Shown here: piece after piece, positions 46,725 through 57,019 of the stretch
Numbering within the stretch: the first letter of the stretch is position 1
Layout: each line of letters opens with the position of its first letter
Source of the DNA: Amantichitinum ursilacus
GTDB lineage: Bacteria; Pseudomonadota; Gammaproteobacteria; Burkholderiales; Chitinibacteraceae
Direction: 5' to 3'
Length of the DNA stretch: 64,000 nt
Assembly (NCBI RefSeq): GCF_001294205.1
Contig: NZ_LAQT01000004.1
Location: forward strand, 1 to 64,000
The notes under the pieces: model-generated
Seen by the model: the letters and a program-made list of their open reading frames with translations, nothing else
Told to the model about the DNA's origin: nothing
The model's database searches: none
Program-made: the position numbers and the translations under genes

Positions 46725-49157
46725 CTAGTGCTTGGTCGGCTGTGTGCCAGTTTCCACGCCGGGGCGATCTGCCGCTGGCGTATTGATCGCCTCCGTGCTC
46801 GCACCGTTTTCTGCTTCGGCATGCTCGGGCTGTCTTTCAAGCGCATGTCCCAGCACCTGATCAAACCATTTTACCGGATGAATGGCCAAACCGCGCTTAA
46901 CGTTATCTGGAATTTCAGCCAGATCCTTAACATTTCCTTCAGGAATCAGCACGTGCTTGATGCCACCGCGGTGCGCCGCAAGCAGTTTTTCCTTCAGGCC
47001 GCCGATCGGTAACACCTCGCCGCGCAAGGTAATTTCGCCTGTCATGGCCACATCGCAACGCACCGGAATCTCTGTAAGGATAGAGGTCATTGCAGTAGCG
47101 ATTGCGATACCCGCAGAAGGCCCATCTTTGGGGGTTGCCCCCTCCGGCAAGTGAATATGGATGTCGTGTTTTTGATAAAACTCGGGATCAATGCCCAATT
47201 GGGCCGCCCGCGTGCGCACAACAGACAGCGCCGCCTGGATCGATTCCTGCATCACATCACCCAGTTTACCGGTCTGGATCATCTTGCCTTTACCCGGCAA
47301 TTTCACTGCTTCGATAGTTAACAATTCGCCGCCGACTTCAGTCCACGCCAAACCTGTGACCTGGCCCACCTGGTTCTGTTGCTCGGCCATACCGTAGTCG
47401 TAACGACGCACACCCAGATATTTGTCGAGGTTTTTGGCGTTAACCACTTGCTTGCGATCCGAAGGTTTAAGCAGCAGGTTTTTCACTACCTTGCGGCAGA
47501 TCTTGGCAATCTCGCGGTCCAGGCTACGCACGCCCGCTTCACGCGTGTAATAACGCACGATGTCGCGCACGGCACTGTCATTCACCACCAGCTCGCCGTC
47601 TTTCAAACCGTTGGCCTTCACCTGCTTGGGCACCAGGTACTTGAGCGCAATGTTGACCTTTTCGTCTTCGGTGTAGCCCGACAGACGAATCACTTCCATC
47701 CGGTCCAGCAACGCCGGCGGGATGTTAAGCGTGTTGGCGGTGGCCACAAACATCACATCCGACAAGTCGTAATCGACTTCAAGGTAATGATCGTTAAACG
47801 AAGAATTCTGTTCTGGATCAAGCACTTCCAACAACGCAGAGGACGGATCGCCGCGGAAATCAGCTCCCATCTTGTCCACTTCATCCAGCAGGAACAACGG
47901 GTTTTTGACGCCAGCCTTGGTCATCGATTGCAGGATTTTGCCGGGCATCGAGCCAATATAAGTGCGGCGGTGGCCCCGGATTTCGGCTTCATCGCGCACG
48001 CCGCCCAATGCCATCCGCACAAATTTGCGATTGGTGGAACGGGCAATCGACTCGCCCAGCGAGGTCTTGCCCACGCCAGGAGGGCCAACCAGGCACAGGA
48101 TCGGGCCCTTGAGTTTTTCGACGCGGCTTTGCACGGCAAGGTACTCAAGGATACGTTCTTTCACTTTTTCGAGACCGTAGTGCTCTGCGTCGAGCACTTC
48201 ATCGGCAGCAGAAATGTCCTTGCTGATCTTGGTCTTTTTCTTCCACGGCAACGCCAGCATGGTGTCGATATAGTTGCGTACCACGGTGGCTTCGGCCGAC
48301 ATCGGCGACATCATGCGCAGCTTTTTCAGCTCGGCTTCGGCCTTTTCGCGCGCTTCCTTGGTCATGCCCGCGGCTTTGATGCGCTTTTCCAGATCGTCGA
48401 GATCAGCGTTTTCATCGAGCTCGCCCAGTTCTTTCTGGATGGCTTTAACCTGTTCGTTCAGGTAGTACTCGCGTTGGCTCTTTTCCATCTGGCGTTTAAC
48501 GCGCCCACGGATGCGTTTTTCCACTTGCAGAATGTCCAACTCGGTTTCGAGCTGCTTCAGCAAATGTTCCATACGCTTTTTGACGTCGCCCATTTCCAGC
48601 ACTACCTGCTTTTGCTCCAGCTTGAGCGGCAGATGAGCGGCGATGGTATCAGCCAGACGGCCAGCCGCTTCGATGCCAGACAGCGAGGTCAGCACTTCGG
48701 GCGGAATCTTTTTGTTGAGTTTGACGTACTGGTCAAACTGCGACAGCAAGGCGCGGCGCATGGCTTCGGCTTCGTGGCCTTCGTCATCGGCTGGCTCATG
48801 CGGCAAGGCTTCGGCGCTGAAATAACCGTCTTCGTCTTTCAGCGACAGCATATCGGCGCGCTGCAGGCCTTCCACCAGCACTTTGACCGTGCCATCCGGC
48901 AGTTTCAGCAACTGCAGTACGGTGGCGACAGTACCGACGGGATAGATGTCCGCCATAGCGGGTTCATCTTTCTGGGCATTCTTTTGTGCCACCAAAAGGA
49001 TGTGGCGACCGCCTTCCATTGCAGCTTCCAGCGCGCGGATCGACTTGGGCCGACCGACGAACAGCGGGATAACCATATGCGGGAACACGACCACATCCCG
49101 CAACGGCAGCATGGGAAAGGACGCGACTTCAGGGGGCAATGCATGATTTTCTGACAT
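46725..49157 (-). CDS. lon: ATP-dependent protease Lon
   Basis: An 810-aa cytoplasmic AAA+ serine protease that degrades misfolded and regulatory proteins. The start at 49157 ([36 protein letters not shown]) matches the family; the frame is open 29 codons upstream. The N-domain (1-310) is followed by Walker [16 protein letters not shown], Walker [12 protein letters not shown], and the protease domain with the catalytic Ser in [13 protein letters not shown] and Lys in [14 protein letters not shown]. The C-terminal tail (about 785-810, [14 protein letters not shown]...) is acidic and variable. Confidence 0.98.
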   Translation of the reverse strand: MSENHALPPEVASFPMLPLRDVVVFPHMVIPLFVGRPKSIRALEAAMEGGRHILLVAQKNAQKDEPAMADIYPVGTVATVLQLLKLPDGTVKVLVEGLQRADMLSLKDEDGYFSAEALPHEPADDEGHEAEAMRRALLSQFDQYVKLNKKIPPEVLTSLSGIEAAGRLADTIAAHLPLKLEQKQVVLEMGDVKKRMEHLLKQLETELDILQVEKRIRGRVKRQMEKSQREYYLNEQVKAIQKELGELDENADLDDLEKRIKAAGMTKEAREKAEAELKKLRMMSPMSAEATVVRNYIDTMLALPWKKKTKISKDISAADEVLDAEHYGLEKVKERILEYLAVQSRVEKLKGPILCLVGPPGVGKTSLGESIARSTNRKFVRMALGGVRDEAEIRGHRRTYIGSMPGKILQSMTKAGVKNPLFLLDEVDKMGADFRGDPSSALLEVLDPEQNSSFNDHYLEVDYDLSDVMFVATANTLNIPPALLDRMEVIRLSGYTEDEKVNIALKYLVPKQVKANGLKDGELVVNDSAVRDIVRYYTREAGVRSLDREIAKICRKVVKNLLLKPSDRKQVVNAKNLDKYLGVRRYDYGMAEQQNQVGQVTGLAWTEVGGELLTIEAVKLPGKGKMIQTGKLGDVMQESIQAALSVVRTRAAQLGIDPEFYQKHDIHIHLPEGATPKDGPSAGIAIATAMTSILTEIPVRCDVAMTGEITLRGEVLPIGGLKEKLLAAHRGGIKHVLIPEGNVKDLAEIPDNVKRGLAIHPVKWFDQVLGHALERQPEHAEAENGASTEAINTPAADRPGVETGTQPTKH

Positions 49158-49305
49158 CTTTGGGGCCCTGAGGTGGTTGGGGAATAAATCAATAATGTGG
49201 CTTGAGGCCACGAAATTCAACGTGCGCAGCCACTTTTGCGCCATCGGACGCTCAGTGGCGCGCGGCCGCTTTTCCGCTTGTCATCGCTATGTTGCTGGCA
49301 ACATT

Positions 49306-49334
49306 GAAAAAAACCGGCATAAAGCCGGTTTTTG
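49306..49334 (-). terminator. Rho-independent terminator of clpX
   Basis: The stem AAACCGGC / GCCGGTTT with loop ATAAA is followed on the minus strand by TTTTTTCAAT. It lies a few bases past the clpX stop. Confidence 0.85.
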
Positions 49335-49338
49335 ATGA

Positions 49339-50628
49339 TTACGCTGCGGCAGGTTCAGCCGGGTCAGACGGTACACGTTGCGGCGCCGCGCCCTGAGTAA
49401 TCACGTTTTCGTCCACGATCACTTTCGAAACGCCTTCCAGCGCCGGCAGTTCATACATGGTGTCGAGCAACGATGATTCCAGAATCGAGCGTAGACCACG
49501 CGCACCGGTTTTGCGTTCCATCGCCTTGCGGGCAATGGCGCTCAAACCGTCTGTTGTCACTTCCAGCGTCACGCCTTCCATGTCAAACAGTTTCTGATAC
49601 TGCTTGACCAGCGCATTACGCGGCTCGGTCAGGATCGAAATCAGTGCGGCTTCGTCCAGCTCTTCCAACGTGGCGGTAATCGGCACACGACCCACAAATT
49701 CGGGGATCAGACCAAAGCGCACCAGATCGTCAGGCTCGACGTCGTGCAGCAGCGCGCCAATACCCGAGGTATTGTCTTTGCTGACCACGGTCGCACCAAA
49801 GCCCATCCCGCCCTTCTCAGAGCGATTACGGATGATCTTGTCCAGCCCTTCAAACGCGCCGCCAACAATAAACAGGATGTTGGTGGTGTCGACCTGCGGC
49901 ATGTCGTGATTCGGATGCTTGCGACCACCATGCGGCGGTACCGAAGCTACCGTGCCTTCAATCAGCTTCAGCAATGCTTGCTGCACGCCTTCGCCCGACA
50001 CGTCACGCGTAATCGACGGGTTTTCGCTCTTGCGGGCGATCTTGTCGATTTCATCGATATAAACGATGCCGCGTTGCGCCTTCTCGATGTCGTAATCGCA
50101 TTGTTGCAGCAGCTTGGCGATGATGTGCTCAACGTCTTCACCCACATAACCAGCTTCGGTCAGCGTGGTGGCATCGGCGATCACAAACGGCACATCCAGC
50201 AACTTGGCCATGGTTTGCGCCAGCAACGTCTTGCCCGAGCCCGTCGGCCCGATCAGCAGGATGTTGGACTTGGACAATTCCACGTCGCGATGCTTGTCGG
50301 CCTTGGTCGACAGTCGCTTGTAGTGGTTGTACACGGCCACAGCCAGAATTTTCTTGGCGCGCTCTTGCCCGATCACGTACGAATCCAGCGTCTCGCGGAT
50401 TTCGGTCGGCAACGGCAAGCGCTTGCCATCCGGCGTCTGTGTTTCTGCTACGGCGCCGATTTGCGCATTGCCTTCCTCTTTGAGGATGTCATTGCACAGC
50501 TCAATGCACTCGTTGCAAATAAACACTTGCGGACCGGCAATCAGCTTGGTCACTTCGTGCTGGCTCTTGCCGCAAAACGAGCAATAGAGCAGCTTTTCTT
50601 TGGATTTGTCTTTGGGTTTGTCAGCCAT
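49339..50628 (-). CDS. clpX: ClpXP protease ATPase subunit ClpX
   Basis: A 429-aa AAA+ unfoldase that feeds substrates to ClpP. The start at 50628 follows GAGGGGGG; the frame is open further upstream. The N-terminal zinc-binding domain has four cysteines (LYCSFCGKS and [10 protein letters not shown]). Walker A is [15 protein letters not shown], Walker [15 protein letters not shown], and the ClpP-docking IGF loop is [11 protein letters not shown]-adjacent. It ends in an Ala/Pro-rich tail. It is downstream of tig and clpP in the classic order. Confidence 0.98.
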   Translation of the reverse strand: MADKPKDKSKEKLLYCSFCGKSQHEVTKLIAGPQVFICNECIELCNDILKEEGNAQIGAVAETQTPDGKRLPLPTEIRETLDSYVIGQERAKKILAVAVYNHYKRLSTKADKHRDVELSKSNILLIGPTGSGKTLLAQTMAKLLDVPFVIADATTLTEAGYVGEDVEHIIAKLLQQCDYDIEKAQRGIVYIDEIDKIARKSENPSITRDVSGEGVQQALLKLIEGTVASVPPHGGRKHPNHDMPQVDTTNILFIVGGAFEGLDKIIRNRSEKGGMGFGATVVSKDNTSGIGALLHDVEPDDLVRFGLIPEFVGRVPITATLEELDEAALISILTEPRNALVKQYQKLFDMEGVTLEVTTDGLSAIARKAMERKTGARGLRSILESSLLDTMYELPALEGVSKVIVDENVITQGAAPQRVPSDPAEPAAA

Positions 50629-50655
50629 ATCCCCCCCTCGCGCCGGAGCGGACCA

Positions 50656-50688
50656 GGAAAAAGAAAACCGCCAGCAGAACACTGGCGG
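50656..50688 (-). terminator. Terminator/attenuator between clpP and clpX
   Basis: The stem CCGCCAG / CTGGCGG with loop TGTTCTG on the minus strand is followed by TTTTCTTTTT. It falls between clpP and clpX, so it may end the tig-clpP message or reduce read-through into clpX. The T tract overlaps the region just upstream of the clpX ribosome binding site. Confidence 0.75.
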
Positions 50689-50708
50689 CCACTATCTTAA
50701 CATCAGTG

Positions 50709-51335
50709 TCAGGCCTTGCCTGCGCGTGACACCAGCACTTCGTCGATCAAGCCATATTTCGCCGACTCTTCAGCACTCATGAAGTTGTCGCGATCGGTAT
50801 CACGTTCAATCGTTTCGATCGGCTGACCGGTATGGAAGGCCAGACGCTCATTCAGCGTACGCTTGGTCTTCAGCAGTTCACGCGCATGGATTTCAATGTC
50901 CGATGCCTGACCCGCCAGGCCACCAATCAGCGGCTGGTGAATCATGACACGCGAATTCGGCAGCGCAAAACGCTTGCCCTTCTCGCCCGCCGTCAACAAG
51001 AAGGCGCCCATGCTGGCCGCGAGGCCCACGCACAATGTCGAAACATTGGGCTTGATAAACTGCATGGTGTCGTAAATCGCCAGACCGGCCGTTACCGAAC
51101 CACCAGGCGAATTGATATACAGCGAAATGTCCTTGTCCGGGTTTTCCGATTCAAGGAACAGCAATTGCGCAACGATCAGATTGGCACTTTGATCATTGAC
51201 CGGGCCGACCAGGAAGACCACCCGCTCTTTCAGCAAGCGCGAATAAATATCGTACGAACGCTCGCCGCGCCCGCTTTGCTCGACCACCATGGGGATGTAG
51301 CCAAGGCCTTGCGGTTCAAAATCTGAGTGTTGCAT
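50709..51335 (-). CDS. clpP: ClpXP protease proteolytic subunit ClpP
   Basis: A 208-aa serine protease that forms the 14-mer chamber for ClpX/ClpA substrates. The start at 51335 ([35 protein letters not shown]) has GAGGAAAACC directly upstream; the frame is open 24 codons further and would give an untypically long N-terminus. The catalytic Ser is in [15 protein letters not shown], the His in [12 protein letters not shown], and the Asp in the [12 protein letters not shown] region. Confidence 0.98.
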   Translation of the reverse strand: MQHSDFEPQGLGYIPMVVEQSGRGERSYDIYSRLLKERVVFLVGPVNDQSANLIVAQLLFLESENPDKDISLYINSPGGSVTAGLAIYDTMQFIKPNVSTLCVGLAASMGAFLLTAGEKGKRFALPNSRVMIHQPLIGGLAGQASDIEIHARELLKTKRTLNERLAFHTGQPIETIERDTDRDNFMSAEESAKYGLIDEVLVSRAGKA

Positions 51336-51403
51336 GGTTTTCCTCACGAGAGTTGGATATCCGGTTACTGCTTCCGGATACCCAACGACGGCATCCGGAC
51401 CGC

Positions 51404-52714
51404 TCAAGCCTGTTGTTGCTGGCCCATCAATTCTTCAAAGGACACCGGCTTCTCAACCGTCTTGCCCTTCGACTGCACGAAATCAACCACGTTGTCTTCC
51501 AGCGCCATCGATTCCGGGCCAGCCAGACGTTCGCGTTTTTCGTAGTACCACTGCACCACGTCGGTCGGATCTTCGTAGTTCTGAGCCAGATCTTCGATGA
51601 TGGCCTTTACCTGTTCCGGCTTGGCTTCCAGACCGTTGGCTTTCACCACTTCGGCCAGCACCAGACCCAGATGCACGCGACGCTTGGCTTGCGCTTCAAA
51701 CATTTGCGGCGAGAACGGTACCAACTTGGGATCAATGCCACGCTGTTTCAAGTCAGCCTGAGCAGATTCGGCCAGGCGACCGATTTCCAGACCCACCAGC
51801 GATTTTGGCAGCTCGACCGGCGATGCGTCGATCAGGGCGCTCATCACGCTTTCTTTGGCGCGGGCCTTCAGGCGGAAGCGCACTTCGCGCTCCAGGTTGG
51901 CTTTGACTTCTTCGCGCATCTTGGCGATGTCGCCATCCGCAATGCCCAGGGTCTTGGCAAATTCAGCGTCCACTTCAGGCAACTGCGCTTGCGCTACATT
52001 CTTGACGGTGATTTCAAAGGTGGCGGTTTTGCCAGCCACGTCTTTGCCATGATAGTCAGCCGGGAAGTTCACTTCCACGTTTTTGACTTCATCTTCTTTC
52101 ATGCCGGTAATGCCAGCCTCGAACTCGGGCAGCATCTGACCTTTGCCCAGCACGAACGCGTAGTTTTCCGCGCTACCGCCTTCAAACGGCTCACCATCGA
52201 TAGTGCCTTTGAAGTCGATGATCACGCGGTTTTCGGCTTCAGCCGGCGTGGTGATGCGCTCGTAGCGGGTGCGTTGACGACGCAGGATATCGACAGTCTT
52301 GTCGATTTCGGCATCGGAGATTTCCAGCGTCGGCTTTTCAACTTCAACGCCAGCCAGATCGCCCACGGTCACTTCCGGATACACCTCGAAAGTGGCGGCG
52401 AACTGGAAATCAGCGTCTTCAGCGCTGTCTTTCGGCTCGAAACGCGGGTAGCCCGCCACGCTGAGCTTCTGCTCTTGCACGGCATCCGCAAACGAACGCT
52501 CAACGGTTTCGCCCAGCACTTCTTCCTGAACGCGGAAACCGTATTGTTGCGACACGATGCTCATCGGGGCCTTGCCCGGACGGAAGCCGTCGATCTTGGC
52601 CGTCTTGCTCAGGCTTTTCAGGCGAGCGTTGACTTTAGAGGCAATCTGATCACGGGGAACGGAGAAGCTGAGACGGCGCTCGAGCCCGCTCAGGGTTTCC
52701 AGTTGTGCTTGCAT
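51404..52714 (-). CDS. tig: Trigger factor
   Basis: A 436-aa ribosome-associated chaperone and peptidyl-prolyl isomerase. Starting at 52714 gives [20 protein letters not shown], matching the family N-terminus; an ATG four codons upstream has its Shine-Dalgarno too close. The ribosome-binding signature is [12 protein letters not shown]. The central FKBP-type domain is about residues 145-235 ([44 protein letters not shown]), followed by the C-terminal chaperone arms. It is first in tig-clpP-clpX. Confidence 0.97.
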   Translation of the reverse strand: MQAQLETLSGLERRLSFSVPRDQIASKVNARLKSLSKTAKIDGFRPGKAPMSIVSQQYGFRVQEEVLGETVERSFADAVQEQKLSVAGYPRFEPKDSAEDADFQFAATFEVYPEVTVGDLAGVEVEKPTLEISDAEIDKTVDILRRQRTRYERITTPAEAENRVIIDFKGTIDGEPFEGGSAENYAFVLGKGQMLPEFEAGITGMKEDEVKNVEVNFPADYHGKDVAGKTATFEITVKNVAQAQLPEVDAEFAKTLGIADGDIAKMREEVKANLEREVRFRLKARAKESVMSALIDASPVELPKSLVGLEIGRLAESAQADLKQRGIDPKLVPFSPQMFEAQAKRRVHLGLVLAEVVKANGLEAKPEQVKAIIEDLAQNYEDPTDVVQWYYEKRERLAGPESMALEDNVVDFVQSKGKTVEKPVSFEELMGQQQQA

Positions 52715-53170
52715 TTGGTAATCCATCCTTCGCTTGTGACTCAGGCCGACAAGCCATGCTTGGGCCAGGCTGGGCCGGTATCAAAACCAGCCCCGTAATG
52801 TGAAGCGCGCGCGACAACACGAAACAGCGTCGCTCAGCATATTGCAGCTGGCGGCCGCCTTGCTCGCATCACCATCGCACGCCGCGGTAAATTTCGGCGC
52901 CCATTTAATCAGGGTCAGGCATACGAAAACTAGCCCGCTAGCATAACGGAAACAGCGCGGTTGTTACAACGACCGGCTGCAGCATCGGCATTGGTCGCCC
53001 TTCCGATGCGAGGCCCGGGCGTTGCCCTGGGTTGGTGGCGCTTATTGACGTTGCACTGCCGCGCTACAGACAGAAGAAATTACTTGACACTTACAAATTT
53101 CAATTGATTTGCAGTACCCATCCCGTTGAATTCACAGGGTTATGCTAACCACGGATTTGTTCCCCTCGCG

Positions 53171-53194
53171 TTAGCTGACAATATTGTCAGTTAA
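53171..53194. promoter_or_regulatory. Palindromic operator, possibly LuxR-type
   Basis: A perfect 16-bp palindrome CTGACAATATTGTCAG (53175-53190) extends to 24 bp with one mismatched pair (TTA outside on the left, TAA on the right). It ends three bases before a TTGACG -35 candidate, the position expected for an activator of the downstream acyltransferase gene. The CTG...CAG frame resembles the 16-bp box of LuxR-type regulators such as CviR (CTGnCC-n4-GGnCAG) but differs once per half. The regulator is not identified. Confidence 0.6.
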
Positions 53195-53197
53195 CTA

Positions 53198-53226
53198 TTG
53201 ACGACACCGACGTTAATTACTTATTC
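53198..53226 (+). promoter_or_regulatory. Candidate sigma70 promoter for the acyltransferase gene
   Basis: TTGACG (-35, 53198-53203), a 17-bp spacer and TTATTC (-10, 53221-53226). The -35 is good and the -10 weak, fitting a promoter that needs an activator at the adjacent palindrome. It lies about 180 bases upstream of the ATG. Confidence 0.4.
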
Positions 53227-53409
53227 TGTAATTGTGAAGATTGCCAGAATTCAGCGTGAGCTACACCTCCGCGCCGGGCGTCGCCCATCCTGCGCTTGCA
53301 CACTCAAAAAACCATAAAACATCGTCAACCGACAGCCTGCGCGGCGTGCATCGTCGCTGCGGCGACTTTAATCGAGATTCGTCGGCACCGCCCCGAACCC
53401 CGAGGAGTA

Positions 53410-54486
53410 ATGATGAACAAGCCAAAGTCTGCGCGCTTTGATCTGCTTGACGGCCTGCGCGGTGTCGTAGCGCTGGCCGTCGTCACCGACCACATTAGCC
53501 GGATTAACGGGCTAGTCTGGGCAGGTGGCGCCTGGATTGCAGTGGATATTTTCTATGTGCTTGCGGGCTTTGTGCTTGCCTATGGCTATGGACACAAAAT
53601 CCTTGGCGGCATGAGCTTTCTGCAATTCGCCACCGTGCGCGTCATCCGGCTTGGGCCCATGTATTTCATCGCTTTGGCTGTGGGATTGCTCGGCACCTTG
53701 TTGGCCATGCCCCAGATCAGCGTTGAAGACATCAACCATCTATTAAAAGTGGTATCGCTCAATCTGGCCTGGCTACCGTATTTCTCCGTGGCGCCGTGGC
53801 CTCTGGGCCCGGGGCCCGCCATGGTGCATGCGCCCGTGTTCCCGCTTAACGCGCCCGCCTGGTCGATGTTTTTTCAGCTGTTTGCCAACTTTCTTTTCTT
53901 TTATTACCTACACCGGTTTCGTAAACACATCCCGCTGTGGATAGGCGTTACCGCCCTGCTGTTGTTTATCCTGGGTACGGTGATCACCCGGCAGACCAAT
54001 CCTGGTTGGGACTCATCCAATTTCTTTCTGGGTTTCGGCCGCGTTACCGCCGAATTTTTCTGCGGCACCCTGATTTATTCGCTTGGCATCTACACCCGCA
54101 AATTTCCAGCGTGGATGCTGTGGCTGGTGGGCGGCATGCTGCTCGCGTGTTTTGTGTTCGGCAACAGCCGCGTATTGTTCGTGGCATCGATTTCCTTGAT
54201 GCCCGCAACGCTGATCCTGATGTTTTCCGTGCAGATCGAAGGCTGGTTTAAACGCCTCTGTCAGAAATTGGGCGATATCTCATACCCGCTGTACATCATG
54301 CACATCCCGCTGTGGCAACTGCTCTACACGCAGATGAATGTGCAGATATTCAGCCCAGCGCTGCGCACCATCCTGTTTGGCGCGTTGTGCATTGCTGTTT
54401 CACTGGCCTTGGTCAGAGTAGACAACGTGGTCCGGAAATGGCTCACGACCCGGCTGACTTTCCGTAAAGCTGTGGTCGCTGCCTGA
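53410..54486 (+). CDS. Acyltransferase 3 family membrane protein (OafA-like)
   Basis: A 358-aa inner-membrane acyltransferase with about ten membrane segments. The ATG pair at 53410/53413 has GAGGAG directly upstream. The N-terminal signature FDLLDGLRGVVALAVVTDHISR contains the conserved R and the catalytic-type His in TDHI. Then come RVIRLGPMYFIALAVGLL, the PAWSMFFQLFANFLFFYYLHRF block, and GDISYPLYIMHIPLWQLL near the C-terminus. Family members O-acetylate lipopolysaccharide, capsule, peptidoglycan or secondary metabolites; the acceptor is unknown. It stands alone with its own terminator and a possible regulated promoter. Confidence 0.88.
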   Translation: MMNKPKSARFDLLDGLRGVVALAVVTDHISRINGLVWAGGAWIAVDIFYVLAGFVLAYGYGHKILGGMSFLQFATVRVIRLGPMYFIALAVGLLGTLLAMPQISVEDINHLLKVVSLNLAWLPYFSVAPWPLGPGPAMVHAPVFPLNAPAWSMFFQLFANFLFFYYLHRFRKHIPLWIGVTALLLFILGTVITRQTNPGWDSSNFFLGFGRVTAEFFCGTLIYSLGIYTRKFPAWMLWLVGGMLLACFVFGNSRVLFVASISLMPATLILMFSVQIEGWFKRLCQKLGDISYPLYIMHIPLWQLLYTQMNVQIFSPALRTILFGALCIAVSLALVRVDNVVRKWLTTRLTFRKAVVAA

Positions 54487-54514
54487 TACCAGCCGCCACT
54501 TGAAGCCTCAAGCG

Positions 54515-54548
54515 ACGAAGCCCCTGCGCCCACGGGCTTCGTTGTTTT
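54515..54548 (+). terminator. Rho-independent terminator of the acyltransferase gene
   Basis: The stem ACGAAGCCC / GGGCTTCGT (54515-54523 with 54533-54541) is followed by TGTTTTGG. It lies about 30 bases past the stop. Confidence 0.75.
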
Positions 54549-54675
54549 GGCGCGGACGCCATGCTCATCCACGCGCCACGTAATCCGCTGCGGTTTGCAC
54601 AGCATACTCAGCCCACGCCATACTGTGCCCCCCACCAGGGGCCACCGTGGAATGTTTATTTCTGGAGAAAACCGA

Positions 54676-55179
54676 ATGTCTTATGTTGTCCGGCGCGCCG
54701 TTTCCGCCGACCATATTGCAATCAGCGAAATCGCAAAGCGCACTTTCGCACTTGCCTGCCCGCCTCAGACGCCAGCCACGGAAATCGCGACCTACATCGC
54801 ACAGAATCTTCAGTCCGAAGATTTTCTAAGGATGAGTACGGACCCCAGCGTTTCATTGTGGGTGGCCTTGCACAAGGACGTTCCAATCGGCTTTAGCCTG
54901 ATCAAGCACCAGCCAGAGCCGCTCCAGATCGCCCGCGCCGATGGCATCCCGGAGCTTTCAAAATGTTATGTACTGGTCGAGCATCACGGCGCCGGCGTCG
55001 CTAGCTTGCTTGTGCAACGCTCGCTGGAACAACTACACGGCCCGGTGCGGCTTACCGTCAGCGAAGCCAATGCCAGGGCCATCGCGTTTTATCAACGCAA
55101 CGGCTTCGAAATCATTGGCGAGACCACGTTTCAGGTGGGCGATGATCTGCATCGCGACTGGGTGATGCGCCGCGGCTAA
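54676..55179 (+). CDS. GNAT family N-acetyltransferase
   Basis: A 167-aa GCN5-related acetyltransferase. The ATG at 54676 follows TGGAGAAA; an in-frame ATG at 54652 is possible. The fold is shown by VRRAVSADHIAISEIAKRTF (alpha1), the acetyl-CoA-binding segment CYVLVEHHGAGVASLLVQRSLEQL (where a Q/RxxGxG/A loop is expected), and the C-terminal LTVSEANARAIAFYQRNGFEIIGETTFQVGDD motif common in this family. The substrate is unknown. Confidence 0.86.
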   Translation: MSYVVRRAVSADHIAISEIAKRTFALACPPQTPATEIATYIAQNLQSEDFLRMSTDPSVSLWVALHKDVPIGFSLIKHQPEPLQIARADGIPELSKCYVLVEHHGAGVASLLVQRSLEQLHGPVRLTVSEANARAIAFYQRNGFEIIGETTFQVGDDLHRDWVMRRG

Positions 55180-55263
55180 GTGCCTCAGCGGCTCAGGCGC
55201 TGGCTGCCTGATTCCACCGGCGCCTTGCAAGGCCCGCCCGCCTGGGCCTTGCCGCAGATCGCA

Positions 55264-55983
55264 TCAAACCAGAACGCCACCACCATCAATCACCAGCGTC
55301 TGCCCGGTCGCAAACGGATTGGTCATCAGATACACATAGGCCTGCGCAACATCCGCAGCGGCTCCAATCTCCCCCACCAGCAAACGCGCACCCACTTCGC
55401 GATACAAAGCCTCCCGTTGCTCGGGTGGGATGTTTGACCACAGCGCGGTGCGGGTAAAGCCCGGGCTCACGATGTTGACACGCAGCGGCGCCAGCTCCAC
55501 CGCGAGTGCTCGCGTAAACGCTTCCATCGCGCCGCAGATGCTTGACGCCACCGTCCACCCCTTCTGTGGCCGGGCGCTGGCGATCCCGCTGGTCAACACA
55601 ATCGACCCGCCGTGCCGGATCTTCGGCGTCGCTGCCTTCACCGCCGCCATCGCGCCAAACACCCGCACCTCAAACGCCTGACGCGCGAGCTGGGCATCCG
55701 TATTGGCAAGCTCGCCCAACAACAGGCTTTCGCCCGCCGTATAAACCAGATGGTCGATCGCGCCCAGCGCGGCAAACAGATCATGCACTGACCCCGCGTC
55801 CGTCAGATCCGCCACATACCCGGTCCCCCCCAAGCCCAACGCGACGACGGCCGCATCCACGTTGTCTGCACGCGAAGATACCACCACCACAGTCGCCCCT
55901 TGCTCCAAGGCGGCCCGCGCCACCGCAAAGCCGATGCCCGACGTGCCACCCAGCACCACCACATTCTTGTCTTGCAAAGACAT
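55264..55983 (-). CDS. Atypical short-chain dehydrogenase/reductase family protein
   Basis: A 239-aa Rossmann-fold protein. The start at 55983 follows GGGGGTG. The NAD(P)-binding motif VVLGGTSGIGFAVARAAL and the following VVVSSR (basic residue favouring NADPH) are intact, as is HLVYTAGES. The catalytic YxxxK is not: aligning on FTRALAVELAPLRVNIVSPGF, the region reads WTVASSICGAMEA, with Ala and Cys where Tyr and Lys are expected. It therefore belongs to a noncanonical subgroup and may not be an ordinary dehydrogenase. It is divergent from a LysR-type regulator 106 bases away, its probable controller. Confidence 0.85.
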   Translation of the reverse strand: MSLQDKNVVVLGGTSGIGFAVARAALEQGATVVVVSSRADNVDAAVVALGLGGTGYVADLTDAGSVHDLFAALGAIDHLVYTAGESLLLGELANTDAQLARQAFEVRVFGAMAAVKAATPKIRHGGSIVLTSGIASARPQKGWTVASSICGAMEAFTRALAVELAPLRVNIVSPGFTRTALWSNIPPEQREALYREVGARLLVGEIGAAADVAQAYVYLMTNPFATGQTLVIDGGGVLV

Positions 55984-56089
55984 ATTCACCCCCTTCAACC
56001 GAGCCACATGGCGCAGGGCAAAGTCTGATTGCATCGCAAAACTTGATAAACGATCATCCGCTAACGCGACCCCCAATCAGGATTTACGA

Positions 56090-57019
56090 ATGGATCGCTT
56101 TGCCAGCATGTCGGTGTTTGTGCGCGTGGTGGAACGCGGCAGCTTTGCCGCCGCCGCCGAAGCCAGCGGAATGACCGCCACGATGGTCGGCAATCACGTG
56201 CGCGCGCTTGAACATTTGCTGGGCGCGACACTGATCAATCGCACCACGCGGCGGCAGCATCTCACCGACACCGGCCGCGGCTATTACGAACAATGCGTCA
56301 GCATTCTGGCGCAGCTGCAAGCCGCCGAAATCGACGCGCGTGATGCGCGAACGCGGCCGCGCGGACGTCTGCGCATCAGCGCGCCGGTCATCTACGGCAC
56401 CTGCCGCATCGCGCCCGCGCTCGATACCTATCTGGCGCGCTATCCCGACGTGCAGGTGGAGTTGATCCTCAATGACCGCTGGGTAGATCTGATGCACGAA
56501 GGTTTCGACGCCGCAATCCGCGTCGGCGTACTGCCCGACTCCAATCTGATTGCACGGCCGCTGCAGCCCTCAGCGCGCGTGGTCTGCGCCGCGCCCACCT
56601 ATCTGGCGCAGTATGGCACGCCCGCGGCGCCGCCAGATCTGCTGCACCATCAATGCCTTGCCTTCCGATTTAATGGCGGCCCCGAGCGCGACTGGCGCTT
56701 TAAAATGGCCGATGGCGCGGAGCAGAGGATCCATGTGCCCGGGCGGCTGGACATCAGTGAGGGCCACGCGCTGCGTGAGGCCGCGCTGGCGGGACTGGGC
56801 ATCGCACGCTTGCCCGAGATGATGCTGGAGCACGACCTGGCCGCTGGCCGCCTGGTCCGGCTGTTCGCGGAACTGCCGACCTATACGTTTCCGGTGCATC
56901 TCGTGTATCTGCCCGAGCGCAAACTCAGCGCCAAGCTGGCCAGCTTTATCGAATTTGTGGTGTCGCGATTTGGGGAGGCGCAGAGATCCTCACTCACCCG
57001 CGCCCGGTCGGACGGGTGA
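56090..57019 (+). CDS. LysR-family transcriptional regulator
   Basis: A 309-aa regulator starting at the ATG at 56090 (MDRFASMSVFVRVVERGSFAAAAEASGM). The winged helix-turn-helix occupies about residues 1-60 (FAAAAEASGMTATMVGNHVRALEHLLGATLINRTTRRQHLTDTG), and the effector-binding domain about 90-300. The subgroup resembles regulators that control a divergently transcribed oxidoreductase, here the SDR gene. The 3' end overlaps the convergent CDF gene by 30 bases. Confidence 0.92.
   Translation: MDRFASMSVFVRVVERGSFAAAAEASGMTATMVGNHVRALEHLLGATLINRTTRRQHLTDTGRGYYEQCVSILAQLQAAEIDARDARTRPRGRLRISAPVIYGTCRIAPALDTYLARYPDVQVELILNDRWVDLMHEGFDAAIRVGVLPDSNLIARPLQPSARVVCAAPTYLAQYGTPAAPPDLLHHQCLAFRFNGGPERDWRFKMADGAEQRIHVPGRLDISEGHALREAALAGLGIARLPEMMLEHDLAAGRLVRLFAELPTYTFPVHLVYLPERKLSAKLASFIEFVVSRFGEAQRSSLTRARSDG

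Larger units (their letters stand above)
52715..53409. other. Long intergenic region upstream of tig and the acyltransferase gene
   Basis: Nearly 700 bases between divergent genes. The left half should contain the tig promoter. From about 53,090 on it is A+T-rich and contains a strong palindrome (53171-53194) and a possible sigma70 promoter, both listed separately. No frame in the region has a convincing start, ribosome binding site or family pattern; the frame ahead of the acyltransferase ATG is open but has no conserved residues. Confidence 0.5.
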
